From: Streptomyces sp. R41
GTDB lineage: Bacteria; Actinomycetota; Actinomycetes; Streptomycetales; Streptomycetaceae
Direction of reading: 5' to 3'
Length of the DNA stretch: 64,000 bases
NCBI RefSeq assembly: GCF_041053055.1
Contig: NZ_CP163443.1
Coordinates: forward strand, 2,170,001-2,234,000
Below are positions 34,935-43,234 of this stretch, piece by piece. Position numbers and translations under genes: made by a program. The stretch's first letter is position 1; every line of letters begins with the position of its first letter. The notes beneath the pieces are model-generated. The model was not told where the DNA came from. It did no database searches and saw only the letters and a list, made by a program, of their open reading frames with translations.

Positions 34935-36338
34935 TCAGGCCTCCGTGCTGATGAAGACGTTCTTGGTTTCGGTGAAGGCGGTGAGGGCGTCCGGGCCGAG
35001 CTCGCGGCCGATCCCCGACTGCTTGAAGCCGCCGAAGGGGGTCCAGTAGCGGACGCTGGAGTGGGAGTTGACGGACAGGTTCCCGGCACGGACGGCACCC
35101 GACACCCGCAGTGCCCGGCCGACGTCACGGGTCCAGATGGAGCCGGAGAGGCCGTACGACGTGTCGTTGGCGAGCCGGATCGCGTCCGCCTCGTCCTCGA
35201 AGGGCAGGACCACGGCGACCGGGCCGAAGACCTCCTCGACGGCCACGCGCGCGTGCGGCTCGACGCCGGTGAGGACGGTGGGCGCGAACCAGAAGCCGGG
35301 GCCCTCGGGGGCCTTGCCCCGGATGCCGGGCGCGTCGTCGGCGACGTACGACCGTACGCGCTCCAGCTGCGCCCGGGAGATCAGCGGACCCATCTGTGTC
35401 TGCTCGTCGGCCGGGTCGCCGACGAGGACGGACTCGACGGCCGGGGCGAGGAGTTCGAGGAAGCGGTCGTAGGCGGAGCGCTGGACGAGGATGCGGGTGC
35501 GGGCGCAGCAGTCCTGGCCGGAGTTGTCGAGGAAGGACATGGGGGTGGCGGCCGCGGCGGCCTCGATGTCGGCGTCGGCGAAGACGATGTTGGGGCTCTT
35601 GCCGCCGAGTTCGAGGGTGACGCGCTTGAGGAGGGCCGAACCCTTCGCCAACACCTGTTTGCCCACGGTCGTGGACCCGGTGAAGACGATCTTGGCCACT
35701 CCCGGGTGCTCGACGAGGGCGTTGCCGGCGAGGGGTCCCGCGCCCGGCAGCACCTGGAAAAGGTGCTCGGGAAGGCCGGCCTCCAGGGCGAGTTCGGCCA
35801 GGCGCAGCGCCGTCAGGGGTGTCGTCTCGGCGGGCTTGAGGATCACCGCGTTGCCGGCCGCGAGTGCCGGTGCCGTGCCCCACGCCGCGATGGGCATCGG
35901 GAAGTTCCAGGGCGCGATGATCCCCACGACGCCGAGCGGTTCGAGGATCGTGACGTCGAGACCTCCCGGCACCGGGATCTGCCGGCCGGTCAACCGCTCC
36001 ACTCCCCCGGCGGCGTAGTCGAGCAGATCGCGGACGTTACCCGCCTCCCAGCGGGCGTTGCCGAGGGTGTGGCCCGCCTCGCGGACCTCCAGCCGGGCCA
36101 GCTCTTCGAGGTGTTCGTCCACGACGACGGCGAAGCGGCGCAGCAGCCGGGCGCGCTCGCCCGGCGCGAGGGCGGCCCACCTGGCCTGCGCCTTCGCAGC
36201 CCGTACGACGGCGGCGTCGACGTCCTGCGGGGTGGCGCCCGGGACGGTGGCGATGACCTCTTCGGTCGCGGGATTGAGTACCTGGAGCTCGTACGGTGCG
36301 GCGTACTGCTCGGACTGCTCGGACAAGAAGGGCCTCAC
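34935..36338 (-). CDS. NAD-dependent aldehyde dehydrogenase (amine-utilisation cluster)
   Basis: A 467-residue aldehyde dehydrogenase. The catalytic Glu is in VTLELGGKSPN and the catalytic Cys in NSGQDCCARTR; the cofactor segments PWNFPMPIAAWGTAPALAAG and VFTGSTTVGK are present, and the C-terminus NSHSSVRYWTPFGGFKQSGI is typical of betaine/gamma-aminobutyraldehyde-type enzymes. The GTG at 36338 overlaps the stop of the synthetase gene (GTGA), so they are translationally coupled. It probably oxidises an aldehyde derived from the gamma-glutamylated amine. Confidence 0.9.
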   Translation of the reverse strand: MRPFLSEQSEQYAAPYELQVLNPATEEVIATVPGATPQDVDAAVVRAAKAQARWAALAPGERARLLRRFAVVVDEHLEELARLEVREAGHTLGNARWEAGNVRDLLDYAAGGVERLTGRQIPVPGGLDVTILEPLGVVGIIAPWNFPMPIAAWGTAPALAAGNAVILKPAETTPLTALRLAELALEAGLPEHLFQVLPGAGPLAGNALVEHPGVAKIVFTGSTTVGKQVLAKGSALLKRVTLELGGKSPNIVFADADIEAAAAATPMSFLDNSGQDCCARTRILVQRSAYDRFLELLAPAVESVLVGDPADEQTQMGPLISRAQLERVRSYVADDAPGIRGKAPEGPGFWFAPTVLTGVEPHARVAVEEVFGPVAVVLPFEDEADAIRLANDTSYGLSGSIWTRDVGRALRVSGAVRAGNLSVNSHSSVRYWTPFGGFKQSGIGRELGPDALTAFTETKNVFISTEA

Positions 36339-37705
36339 ATGCGTTCGAAGGAGCGGCGCAGCTCCCAGTCGGTCACCGCGGCGTCGAACGCTTCGAGCTC
36401 GACGCGCGCCATGTTGCGGTAGTGCGCGACCACCTCGTCGCCGAAGGCGGCCTTGGCGATGGGGCTGTTCTCCCAGAGCTCGGCGGCCTCGCGCAGGGTG
36501 GTGGGCACGTGCTCGTACTCGGAGGTGTACGCGTTGCCCGCGCACGGCTCCGGCAGCTCCAGCTTCTGCTCGATGCCGTACAGGCCGGCCGCGACGAGTC
36601 CGGCGACGGCCAGGTGCGGGTTGACGTCGCCGCCGGGGAGCCGGTTCTCGAAGCGCATCGAGCGGCCGTGGCCGACGACACGGAGGGAGCAGGTGCGGTT
36701 GTCGTACCCCCAGGCGACCGCGGTCGGCGCGAAGGAGCCGGGCTGGAAGCGCTTGTACGAGTTGATGTTGGGCGCGTAGAGGAGCGAGAAGTCGCGGAGC
36801 GCCGCGAGCTGCCCGGCGAGGAAGTGGCGCATGACCTCCGACATGCCACCCGGGTCCTGGGAGGAGCCCGCCATGACGTTCCTGCCGTCCGCGTCCGCGA
36901 GCGAGAGGTGGATGTGACAGGAGTTGCCCTCGCGCTCGTTGTACTTCGCCATGAAGGTGAGCGAGACGCCCTCCTGGGAGGCGATCTCCTTGGCGCCGGT
37001 CTTGTAGATGGCGTGCTGGTCACAGGTGACCAGGGCCTCGTCGTACTTGAAGGCGATCTCGTGCTGGCCGGGGTTGCACTCGCCCTTGGCGGACTCGACG
37101 GTCAGCCCGGCGGCCTCCATTTCGTTGCGGATGCGGCGCAGGAGCGGCTCGATACGTCCGGTGCCGAGGACCGAGTAGTCGATGTTGTACTGATTGGCGG
37201 GCGTCAGACCCCTGTAATGCGCGTCCCAGGCCTGCTCGTAGGTGTCCTTGAAGACGATGAATTCGAGCTCGGTGCCGACCTGGGCGGTGTAGCCGAGTGC
37301 GGCGAGGCGGTCGAGCTGGCGGCGCAGGATCTGGCGGGGCGCGGCCACGACCGGGGAGCCGTCGTTCCAGGCGAGGTCGGCGATGAGCAGGGCGGTGCCC
37401 TCGTTCCAGGGGACGCGCCGTAGGGTGCTGAGATCGGGGTGCATGGCAAAGTCGCCGTAGCCCCGGTCCCAGGAGGACATGTCGTACCCGTCGACCGTGT
37501 TCATCTCGGTGTCGACGGCCAGGAGGTAGTTGCAGCCCTCCGTGCCGTGCTCCAGGACCTCGTCGAGGAAGAAGCGCGCGGCGAACCGCTTGCCCTGGAG
37601 CCGCCCCTGCATATCGGGGAAGGCCAGGACGACGGTGTCGATCTCACCGCCCGCGACGAGGGCGTGCAGCTCCTCGACGGCGAGCGGGGGTGTGCGGTCT
37701 GCCAC
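36335..37705 (-). CDS. glnA4: Glutamine-synthetase-like gamma-glutamylamine ligase (GlnA4 type)
   Basis: A 456-residue type I-like glutamine synthetase. Catalytic-core motifs are GTELEFIVFKDTYEQ, ESAKGECNPGQHEIAFKYDE, SCHIHLSLAD, INSYKRFQPGSFAP and ENRLPGGDVNPHLA. Its association with an aldehyde dehydrogenase, SDR, FadR regulator and class I amidotransferase matches S. coelicolor glnA4 (gamma-glutamylethanolamide synthetase), so the probable reaction is ATP-dependent coupling of glutamate to ethanolamine rather than to ammonia. GTG start with AAGGAGG at 37720-37714. Lacking the adenylylation loop check, exact substrate is inferred from context. Confidence 0.85.
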   Translation of the reverse strand: MADRTPPLAVEELHALVAGGEIDTVVLAFPDMQGRLQGKRFAARFFLDEVLEHGTEGCNYLLAVDTEMNTVDGYDMSSWDRGYGDFAMHPDLSTLRRVPWNEGTALLIADLAWNDGSPVVAAPRQILRRQLDRLAALGYTAQVGTELEFIVFKDTYEQAWDAHYRGLTPANQYNIDYSVLGTGRIEPLLRRIRNEMEAAGLTVESAKGECNPGQHEIAFKYDEALVTCDQHAIYKTGAKEIASQEGVSLTFMAKYNEREGNSCHIHLSLADADGRNVMAGSSQDPGGMSEVMRHFLAGQLAALRDFSLLYAPNINSYKRFQPGSFAPTAVAWGYDNRTCSLRVVGHGRSMRFENRLPGGDVNPHLAVAGLVAAGLYGIEQKLELPEPCAGNAYTSEYEHVPTTLREAAELWENSPIAKAAFGDEVVAHYRNMARVELEAFDAAVTDWELRRSFERM

Positions 37706-37726
37706 CGGAAAAGCCTCCTTGGGTCA

Positions 37727-37758
37727 GCCGAGAGCCATAAGGTATTGCCGAGAACCAT
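37727..37758. promoter_or_regulatory. Direct repeat in the glnA4/FadR divergent promoter region
   Basis: GCCGAGAGCCAT (37727-37738) and GCCGAGAACCAT (37747-37758) are direct repeats matching at 11 of 12 positions with a 20-bp period, two helical turns apart, in the 77-bp space between the divergent genes. They are a plausible binding site for the FadR-type regulator. Confidence 0.45.
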
Positions 37759-37782
37759 TGCTTGGGAAGGGGGCACGACCGG

Positions 37783-38520
37783 ATGACGCAGACGGAACCC
37801 GACGGCGGGGTGGACGACCGGCTGACGCCGGTGCTGCGGCCGGTGCGGGCGGGCAACGGTTTCGAGGAGGCGCTGGAGCAGATCCTCCAGGTCGTCCGGC
37901 TCGGCCTGGTGCCCGGCGGCGAACGGCTGCCCGCCGAGCGGGAGTTGGCGGACCGGCTGGGGATCAGCCGGGTGACGCTGCGCGAGGTGCTGAAGGTGCT
38001 CCAGGACCAGGGCCTGGTCGAGTCCCGGCGCGGCCGGTACGGCGGGACGTTCGTGCTGCCGAGGAGCGACGCACCCGGCGAGCACGAGCTGCGGCGCCGG
38101 ATCGCCGAGGTCGACATCGAGGACGTGCTGCGCTTCCGCGAGGTGCTGGAGGTGGGCGCGGCAGGGCTGTGCGCCACACACGGGCTGGACGACGACCAGG
38201 CCGACCGCCTGCGCGAGGCGCTCGCCCGCACGCACGACGCGCCGCTGGCCGATTACCGGCGGCTGGACACGATGCTCCACCTCACCCTCGCGGAACTGTG
38301 CGGCTCCCCGTCGCTGACGGCCCAGTACGCGGCCGTCCGCGCCTCCGTCAACGACCTCCTCGACTGCATCCCTCTTTTGGTACGGAACCTGGAGCATTCC
38401 CAGCGCCAGCACACCGCGCTGGTCGAGGCGGTGCTCGACGGGGACGCGGACGGGGCGCGGGAGATGATGCGGGAGCACTGCGCGGGGACGGCGGCTCTGC
38501 TGCGGGGGTTCCTGACGTGA
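37783..38520 (+). CDS. FadR-subfamily GntR regulator
   Basis: A 245-residue regulator: winged helix (ILQVVRLGLVPGGERLPAER, then ELADRLGISRVTLREVLKVL) and an FCD effector domain (about residues 105-235, DIEDVLRFREVLEVGAAGLC ... HTALVEAVLDGDADGAREMM) that usually binds a small acid through a metal. It is divergent from the glnA4 operon and precedes the amidotransferase gene, so it should control amine catabolism; S. coelicolor has a comparable regulator at this site. The ATG at 37783 has AAGGGGG 10 bases upstream. Confidence 0.88.
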   Translation: MTQTEPDGGVDDRLTPVLRPVRAGNGFEEALEQILQVVRLGLVPGGERLPAERELADRLGISRVTLREVLKVLQDQGLVESRRGRYGGTFVLPRSDAPGEHELRRRIAEVDIEDVLRFREVLEVGAAGLCATHGLDDDQADRLREALARTHDAPLADYRRLDTMLHLTLAELCGSPSLTAQYAAVRASVNDLLDCIPLLVRNLEHSQRQHTALVEAVLDGDADGAREMMREHCAGTAALLRGFLT

Positions 38521-38616
38521 GCCGGACATGCCGCGCGGGGGCTTGCTCTTTCCGCGCCCGCACCGCAAAGGTATGAGTGCGTGCCATTGGGCCCGGTCGA
38601 TCCGAGGGAGAGCAGC

Positions 38617-39306
38617 GTGGGCAGCGTGGGCAGGCCGCTGATCGGCGTGAGTACGTATCTGGAGTCCGGGACGCGCTGGGGCGTGTGGGAACTGGAGGCG
38701 GCGCTGCTTCCGGCCGGCTACCCGAGGCTCGTGCAGCGGGCGGGCGGGCTCGCCGCGATGCTGCCGCCGGACGATCCGGCACGGGCGGCCGCGACCGTCG
38801 GCCGCTTCGACGGGGTGGTCGTCGCGGGCGGCCCGGACGTCGACCCCGCTCGCTACGACGCCGAGCGCTCTCCGCGTACGGGGGCGCCCGCGACAGAGCG
38901 CGACGCTTGGGAACTCGCCCTGATCCAGGCCGCGTTGGCCTCCGGGACGCCGCTCCTCGGCATCTGCCGGGGTATGCAGCTCCTGAACGTCGCCCTGGGC
39001 GGCACGCTCGTTCAGCACATCGACGGGCATGTGAAGGACGTCGGGGTCTTCGGGCATCACGAGGTGTCGCCCGTGCCGGGCAGTCTCTACGCCGGGGTCG
39101 CGCCGGAGGCGTGCGCCGTGCCCACGTACCACCACCAGGCGGTGGATCGCCTCGGCGAGGGGCTGCTCGCGTCGGCGCACGCGGCGGACGGGACCGTGGA
39201 GGCGATCGAACTTCCCGGCTCCGCCTGGGTGTTGGGGGTGCAGTGGCACCCGGAGATGGGCGAGGATCTGCGGGTCATGCGGGCGCTGGTCCGCGCGGCC
39301 TCCTGA
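38617..39306 (+). CDS. Class I glutamine amidotransferase / gamma-glutamyl hydrolase
   Basis: A 229-residue peptidase C26 (PuuD-like) enzyme. The nucleophile is Cys117 in GICRGMQLLN and the His/Glu pair is His211/Glu213 in VQWHPEM; YHHQAVDRLG is also typical. These enzymes cleave gamma-glutamyl amides, so it probably releases the final product of the GlnA4 pathway. The GTG at 38617, with GAGGGAG upstream, is preferred over an in-frame GTG at 38581. It follows the regulator by about 100 bp on the same strand. Confidence 0.88.
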   Translation: MGSVGRPLIGVSTYLESGTRWGVWELEAALLPAGYPRLVQRAGGLAAMLPPDDPARAAATVGRFDGVVVAGGPDVDPARYDAERSPRTGAPATERDAWELALIQAALASGTPLLGICRGMQLLNVALGGTLVQHIDGHVKDVGVFGHHEVSPVPGSLYAGVAPEACAVPTYHHQAVDRLGEGLLASAHAADGTVEAIELPGSAWVLGVQWHPEMGEDLRVMRALVRAAS

Positions 39307-39335
39307 GCCACCCGGCGGGGGTGCTGGGCTGGAGG

Positions 39336-39480
39336 TTTTTCGCCCCCTCCGCCCCTACCCGTCCCGTACCTGGGGGCTGCGCCCCCAGACCCCCGGCAAA
39401 AGACCGCGCAGTTCCCCGCGCCCCTGAAAAGGGGCGCGGGGAACTGCGCGAACGGGGTCTGGGGCGGAGGGGGCGAAAAA
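39336..39480. terminator. Large nested bidirectional terminator / extragenic repeat
   Basis: Two perfect inverted repeats are nested: outer 20-bp arms (39336-39355 and 39461-39480, TTTTTCGCCCCCTCCGCCCC and its complement) and inner 21-bp arms (39405-39425 and 39430-39450) closed by a GAAA tetraloop. The outer arms give a T-run on the minus strand side and an A-run on the plus side. It separates two convergent genes and shares sequence with elements at 6108 and 15471. Confidence 0.85.
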
Positions 39481-39494
39481 ACCCACCCCCGTCG

Positions 39495-40688
39495 CTACAC
39501 CCCGCGCGTCAGTGACAGCAGGTCGCGGGCCGGGCCGGTGGGGCGATGCCCCGTCGGCCAGACCGCCCGGAGGGCGCGGTTGAGTTGGACGTCGGCCAGC
39601 GGGATGGTCACCAGACGGTGGGCCGAGAGTTCCTCACCGAGGGCCAGCTCGCTGAGGACGGCGGGCCCGGCACCGCTGACCGCGGACGCCTTGACCGCCG
39701 TCGTCGAGGAGAGCTCGATGAGCGGACGGGCGAGCCCGCCGAGCGCCGTGTCGAGGACTTGCCGCGTGCCCGACCCCTCCTCGCGAAGGATGAGCGGCGT
39801 GGCCGCGAGCTCCGCGGCGGACAGGGGCGAGCGGCGACGCGCCCACGGGTGCCCAGGCGCCGTCACGACGACCAGCCGGTCGTGGGCGATGGTCGTCGAG
39901 TCCAGGCCCGTAGGGACCGAGAGGCCCTCGACGAAGCCGAGATCCGCCTCGCCGGCGAGAAGTCGCTCCGCGACGGCGGCGGAGTTCCCGGCGAGCAGCG
40001 ACACCGCCGTGTCGGGCCGCTGCGTGCGCAGTGCGATGAGCCAGCCCGGGAGCAGATACTCGGCGATCGTCATGCTCGCCGCCACCCGGAGCCGCGAGTC
40101 CCGACGGTCCCGCAGCGCCTGCGCCCCCGCGTCGAACGCCTCGGCCGCCTCCACCACCCGCCGCGCCCAGTCCGTGACGAGCGCCCCCGCGTCGGTGAGC
40201 CGGGATCCGCGCGGTGAGCGGTCGACGAGCGCCACCCCGAGCTGGCGCTCCATGGAGCGGATACGGCTGCTGGCCGCCGGCTGGGTGATCCCCAGTTCGC
40301 GTGCTGCGCGCCCCAGACTCCCAAGGCGCGCCACGGCCAGCAAGAGTTCCAGCGCGCCGAGATCCGGCACCCGGTGCGCGATCCCGGTCGCGGCCGGCGC
40401 CTCGCCCCTGCTCCCGATCGGTCCTGTACCGGTCGGCCCGGTTCCAGTCGGTCCTGTACCGGTCGGCCCAGGTCCGACCGGCCCCGTTCCCGTCAGCCCG
40501 GTTCCGACCGGCCCCGTTCCCGTCAGCCCGGTTCCGACCGGCGCCGTTCCCGTCGGCCCCGTTCCCGTCGGCCAGGCTTCGAACGGCTCTGTTCCGGTAG
40601 GCCCTGTACCGGTCGGCCCAGGTCCGACCGGCCGTGTTCCGGTCCGCCCGTTCCCGGTCGGCCCCGCCGTCTCTTCCGCCTTGCCCAT
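39495..40688 (-). CDS. LysR-family regulator with repeat-encoded N-terminal extension
   Basis: A 397-residue regulator. LysR helix-turn-helix spans about residues 107-167 (LGSLGRAARELGITQPAASS) and the effector-binding domain the remaining 220 (RLRVAASMTIAEYLLPGWLI, then two alpha/beta subdomains). Ahead of this lie some 90 residues made almost entirely of GPTGT-type pentapeptides, unknown in ordinary LysR proteins. The ATG at 40688 has no ribosome site but a CATAAG 7 bases upstream, fitting a leaderless start; otherwise a GTG at 40370 would give a normal LysR and leave the repeats untranslated. It is divergent from a TDT transporter that it probably controls. Confidence 0.82.
   Translation of the reverse strand: MGKAEETAGPTGNGRTGTRPVGPGPTGTGPTGTEPFEAWPTGTGPTGTAPVGTGLTGTGPVGTGLTGTGPVGPGPTGTGPTGTGPTGTGPIGSRGEAPAATGIAHRVPDLGALELLLAVARLGSLGRAARELGITQPAASSRIRSMERQLGVALVDRSPRGSRLTDAGALVTDWARRVVEAAEAFDAGAQALRDRRDSRLRVAASMTIAEYLLPGWLIALRTQRPDTAVSLLAGNSAAVAERLLAGEADLGFVEGLSVPTGLDSTTIAHDRLVVVTAPGHPWARRRSPLSAAELAATPLILREEGSGTRQVLDTALGGLARPLIELSSTTAVKASAVSGAGPAVLSELALGEELSAHRLVTIPLADVQLNRALRAVWPTGHRPTGPARDLLSLTRGV
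40415..40640. repeat. 15-bp-unit tandem repeats encoding GPTGT pentapeptides
   Basis: Imperfect 15-bp units (variants of GTTCCGACCGGCCCC and GTTCCCGTCAGCCCG) are arranged in tandem, with a 30-bp double unit repeated nearly exactly around 40490-40550. Unit lengths are multiples of three and the minus-strand frame stays open throughout. Confidence 0.75.
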
Positions 40689-40697
40689 AAACCCAGC

Positions 40698-40710
40698 TTA
40701 TGCCCTCATA
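40698..40710. promoter_or_regulatory. Candidate LysR box
   Basis: TTATGCCCTCATA matches the T-N11-A LysR motif with interrupted symmetry (TATG/CATA) and lies 10 bases before the LysR ATG, between the divergent LysR and TDT genes. Confidence 0.4.
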
Positions 40711-40758
40711 GAACGATGCTCCCTGGTGGGGAGCACCTCACCGCGCGACCGTGGGGAC

Positions 40759-41892
40759 ATGGTCACCGCAGCCCAGCCCCTCACCCTTCGCAAGGCGGGT
40801 ACGTCCCGCAAGGCGGGAACCCCCCGCGCCGCCGCCGTCCGGTACCTCGGGCCGAACTGGTACGCCTCAGTGATGGGCACCGCGATCGTGGCGACGGCGG
40901 GCGCCGGGCTTCCTGGGCACGTTCTGGGCCTGCGGACCGCCTGCACGGCCGTATGGGCGCTCTCGTTCACGATGCTCCTGGCCCTGCTCGCCGCCCGCGC
41001 CCTGCACTGGACCTACCACCGCGACCAGGCCCGCGCGCACCTCCTCGATCCGGCGATGGCCCCTTTCTACGGCTGCCTCTCGATGGCTCTGCTGGCCGTC
41101 GGCGGCGGCGCCCTGGTCGTCGGCCAGGCCTGGATCGGGACACGAACGGCGGTCGTCCTGGACTTCGTCCTGTTCGGCGCCGGTACCGCGATCGGACTCG
41201 TCGCCGCCGTGGCCGTCCCGTACCTCATGGTCGTCCGCCACCGCATCGAGCCCGGCCAGGCCAGCCCCGTATGGCTCCTCCCCCTCGTCGCTCCGATGGT
41301 CTCCGCGGCCCTCGGCCCCCTGCTCATCCCCCATCTCCCGGCCGGACAGCCGCGGGAGACCCTGCTGCTCGCCTGTGTCGCGATGTTCGGGCTGAGCCTG
41401 CTCGCCGTCTTCGTGATGATGCCGGTGATCCTCGCGCGGCTCATCACCACGGGTCCGCTGCCGCTCGCGCTCACCCCGGCCCTGTTCCTCGTGCTCGGCC
41501 CGCTGGGCCAGTCGACCACCGCCGTCGGCAAGTTCGCGGACTTCGCACCCGGTGTGGTGCCCGCCCCGTACGAGCAGGGCTTCGGCACCCTCGCCGTCCT
41601 CTACGGCGTGCCCGTGATGGGCTTCGCGCTGCTGTGGCTGGGACTGGCCACCGCGATGGTGCTGCGGGCCCGTCGGCGGGGCATGGGCTTCGCGATGACC
41701 TGGTGGGCGTTCACCTTCCCCGTGGGGACCTGCGTCACCGGCGCCGAGGCGCTGGCCCGGCACACCGGCCTGGTCGCCTTCGAGGTGCTCGCGGTCGCCC
41801 TGTACGTACTGCTCGTGGCCGCCTGGTCCGTGGCGGCCGTCCGCACGGCCCGGGGTCTGGTCAGCGGCGAGCTGCTCGCAGCGCCTCGATGA
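40759..41892 (+). CDS. TDT-family (TehA/SLAC1-like) transporter
   Basis: A 377-residue inner-membrane protein with ten hydrophobic helices. The signature start YLGPNWYASVMGTAIVATAG and the later YGVPVMGFALLWLGLATAMV belong to the tellurite-resistance/dicarboxylate (TDT) family of anion channels, which carry C4-dicarboxylates, sulfite or other anions. The ATG at 40759 follows GTGGGG; upstream in-frame sequence is antisense to the LysR repeats. Its stop codon region abuts Tn3 relic DNA, so the original downstream flank has been lost. Confidence 0.87.
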   Translation: MVTAAQPLTLRKAGTSRKAGTPRAAAVRYLGPNWYASVMGTAIVATAGAGLPGHVLGLRTACTAVWALSFTMLLALLAARALHWTYHRDQARAHLLDPAMAPFYGCLSMALLAVGGGALVVGQAWIGTRTAVVLDFVLFGAGTAIGLVAAVAVPYLMVVRHRIEPGQASPVWLLPLVAPMVSAALGPLLIPHLPAGQPRETLLLACVAMFGLSLLAVFVMMPVILARLITTGPLPLALTPALFLVLGPLGQSTTAVGKFADFAPGVVPAPYEQGFGTLAVLYGVPVMGFALLWLGLATAMVLRARRRGMGFAMTWWAFTFPVGTCVTGAEALARHTGLVAFEVLAVALYVLLVAAWSVAAVRTARGLVSGELLAAPR

Positions 41893-41949
41893 AAGTAACC
41901 TCTTGCGTCGCGCCTCCAGCCTTCACCGTCCTCATTGGCCCCGGACTCC

Positions 41950-42726
41950 ACTGCACGGACGCCGGGATCGAGTCGAACTACGTGGACACGCACTGTGCCT
42001 CCGTGGTCGGGTTCGCCTTCACCGAGCTGCTCAACTTCCGACTGCTGCCCCGACTGAAGAACATCGGCAGCATCCGCCTGTACCGCCCGGACGACGCCCC
42101 GGCCGGCCGGCGCTCGGCGGCTCGCTGACCAGGCCGATCCGCTGGGACTGATCGAGCAGCAGTACGACCAGATGGTCAAGTACGCCACCGCGCTCCGGCT
42201 GCGGACGGCCGAGGCCGAACAGGTGCTGAGGCGCTTCACCCGCCGCGACCCGAAGCACCCCACGTACCAAGCCCTCGAAGAGCTGGGCCGCGCCGTACGC
42301 ACGATCTTCGCCTGCTACTACCCGGCCAGCCCCGACCTGCTTCGGGAGACCCACGGTGGCCTGCAGGTCGTGGAGAACCGGGACAGCGCCAACACCGTGC
42401 TGCACTACGGCAAGGACGGCGCCCTGACCGGCCCGGACAAGGAGCACATCGAGACCTCGATGCTCGCCCTGCACCTGCTCCAGTCTGCGCTCGTCCACGT
42501 CAGCACCCTGCTGTTGCAACAGGTCCTCGCCGAACCGGCCTGGGCCAAGAAGCTGTCCGACGCGGACCGGCGCGGTTTGACCGCGTTGTTCTGGTCGAAC
42601 ATCGACCCGTACGGCACCTTCCGCCTCGGCATGGACAAGCGGCTCGAACTTCCGCCGGCCGTCAGGGTGCCCGGTCCGCGCCATGCGGTCGGTGACGCTG
42701 CCAGAAAAGGCGATTCCTCATCATGA
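41950..42726 (+). pseudogene. Tn3-family transposase relic (C-terminal part, frameshifted)
   Basis: The plus strand encodes the end of a Tn3-type DDE transposase in three pieces. Piece one (YVDTHCASVVGFAFTELLNF, then [19 protein letters not shown]) stops at 42128; LTRPIRWD follows in another frame near 42126-42150; after a missing base at about 42150 the third frame continues [20 protein letters not shown] ... [20 protein letters not shown] to a stop at 42726. The large N-terminal part is absent. The transposase is inactive. The left edge is uncertain to a few tens of bases. A matching resolvase relic lies 5 kb downstream. Confidence 0.85.
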
Positions 42727-42864
42727 CGCCATGCGGCGCCCTGCCCGGAGGAGGTATACCGATGCGGCCGCCGGGACCAGCACGCTGGGGCGACGAGAGT
42801 GAACAGCCCCGGATCGAGCGGCCCCGTTGTTGTCTCCGACAGCAGCTGAATCAGGATCGGATCG

Positions 42865-42909
42865 AACTCCTTAAGCGGGTGTTGCAGGTTCGAATCCTGC
42901 CGGGGGCAC
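42865..42909 (+). other. tRNA-Arg(CCU)-like 3' end: probable attachment-site scar
   Basis: The bases read as a tRNA 3' half: an anticodon-loop-like ACTCCTTAAGCGGG, a perfect T arm GCAGG-TTCGAAT-CCTGC (42884-42900) and the 3' acceptor strand CGGGGGC (42901-42907). The 5' half with acceptor GCCCCCG and D arm is absent, so this is not a working tRNA gene. Integrases of Streptomyces elements use tRNA 3' ends and leave such copies at one flank, hence the attachment-site interpretation. The assignment to tRNA-Arg is from memory. Confidence 0.6.
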
Positions 42910-42914
42910 AGAGA

Positions 42915-42957
42915 GAAGGGCCAGCTCAGGAGGGGTTTCCTCCCAGGCTGGCCCTTC
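42915..42957. terminator. Hairpin after the tRNA-like sequence
   Basis: Perfect 11-bp arms GAAGGGCCAGC (42915-42925) and GCTGGCCCTTC (42947-42957) with an inner GGAGG/CCTCC pairing follow the tRNA end by six bases, as a tRNA terminator would. It was probably carried along with the attachment site. Confidence 0.65.
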
Positions 42958-43234
42958 GGCGTTTCAGGCGCCGTGCCACAGGCGTGCCACTACGTGCCGG
43001 TGGGGTCCTCTTCGGGGGTTCTTTGTCGTCCAGATCGGTCGGCGGGTGCCGCACCACAACCCCACCATTGCCCGAGGCCGCCGCGTCCGTCGTCCCCTGT
43101 CCCGGAGCCAGTCGCAGCCGCATACGCAGGCCAGTCGTCGAAGTGACTGCCGGCGAGTGCGCACGACGGCGTTCTGGAAGGTCCGGCCAGGCCGAGGGGC
43201 AGGGGCGTCGGTACGGGAGCCTTCGGCGGGTGTG
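42958..43234. other. Gene-free spacer in the accessory zone
   Basis: I could not support a gene here. It begins with closely spaced GTGCCAC copies (about 42972-42992), a pattern common beside integrase sites. A short minus-strand frame (ending near 42926) has no family resemblance I can name. Confidence 0.4.

Noticed and set aside
34928..35128. N-terminal extension of the SDR gene
   Set aside because: It overlaps the aldehyde dehydrogenase coding sequence, and the family's conserved start is reached at the ATG at 34927.
40711..40735. TGCTCCC-TGGT-GGGGAGCA hairpin as a terminator
   Set aside because: It lies between two divergent start codons, where no transcript ends; it is more likely part of the promoter or operator region.
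42865..42909. Functional tRNA gene
   Set aside because: Only the 3' half is present; there is no 5' acceptor strand or D arm, and the anticodon stem is mismatched.
42926..43123. Short minus-strand frame near the attachment scar
   Set aside because: 65 codons, no ribosome site, no recognisable family; it overlaps the tRNA-type terminator.
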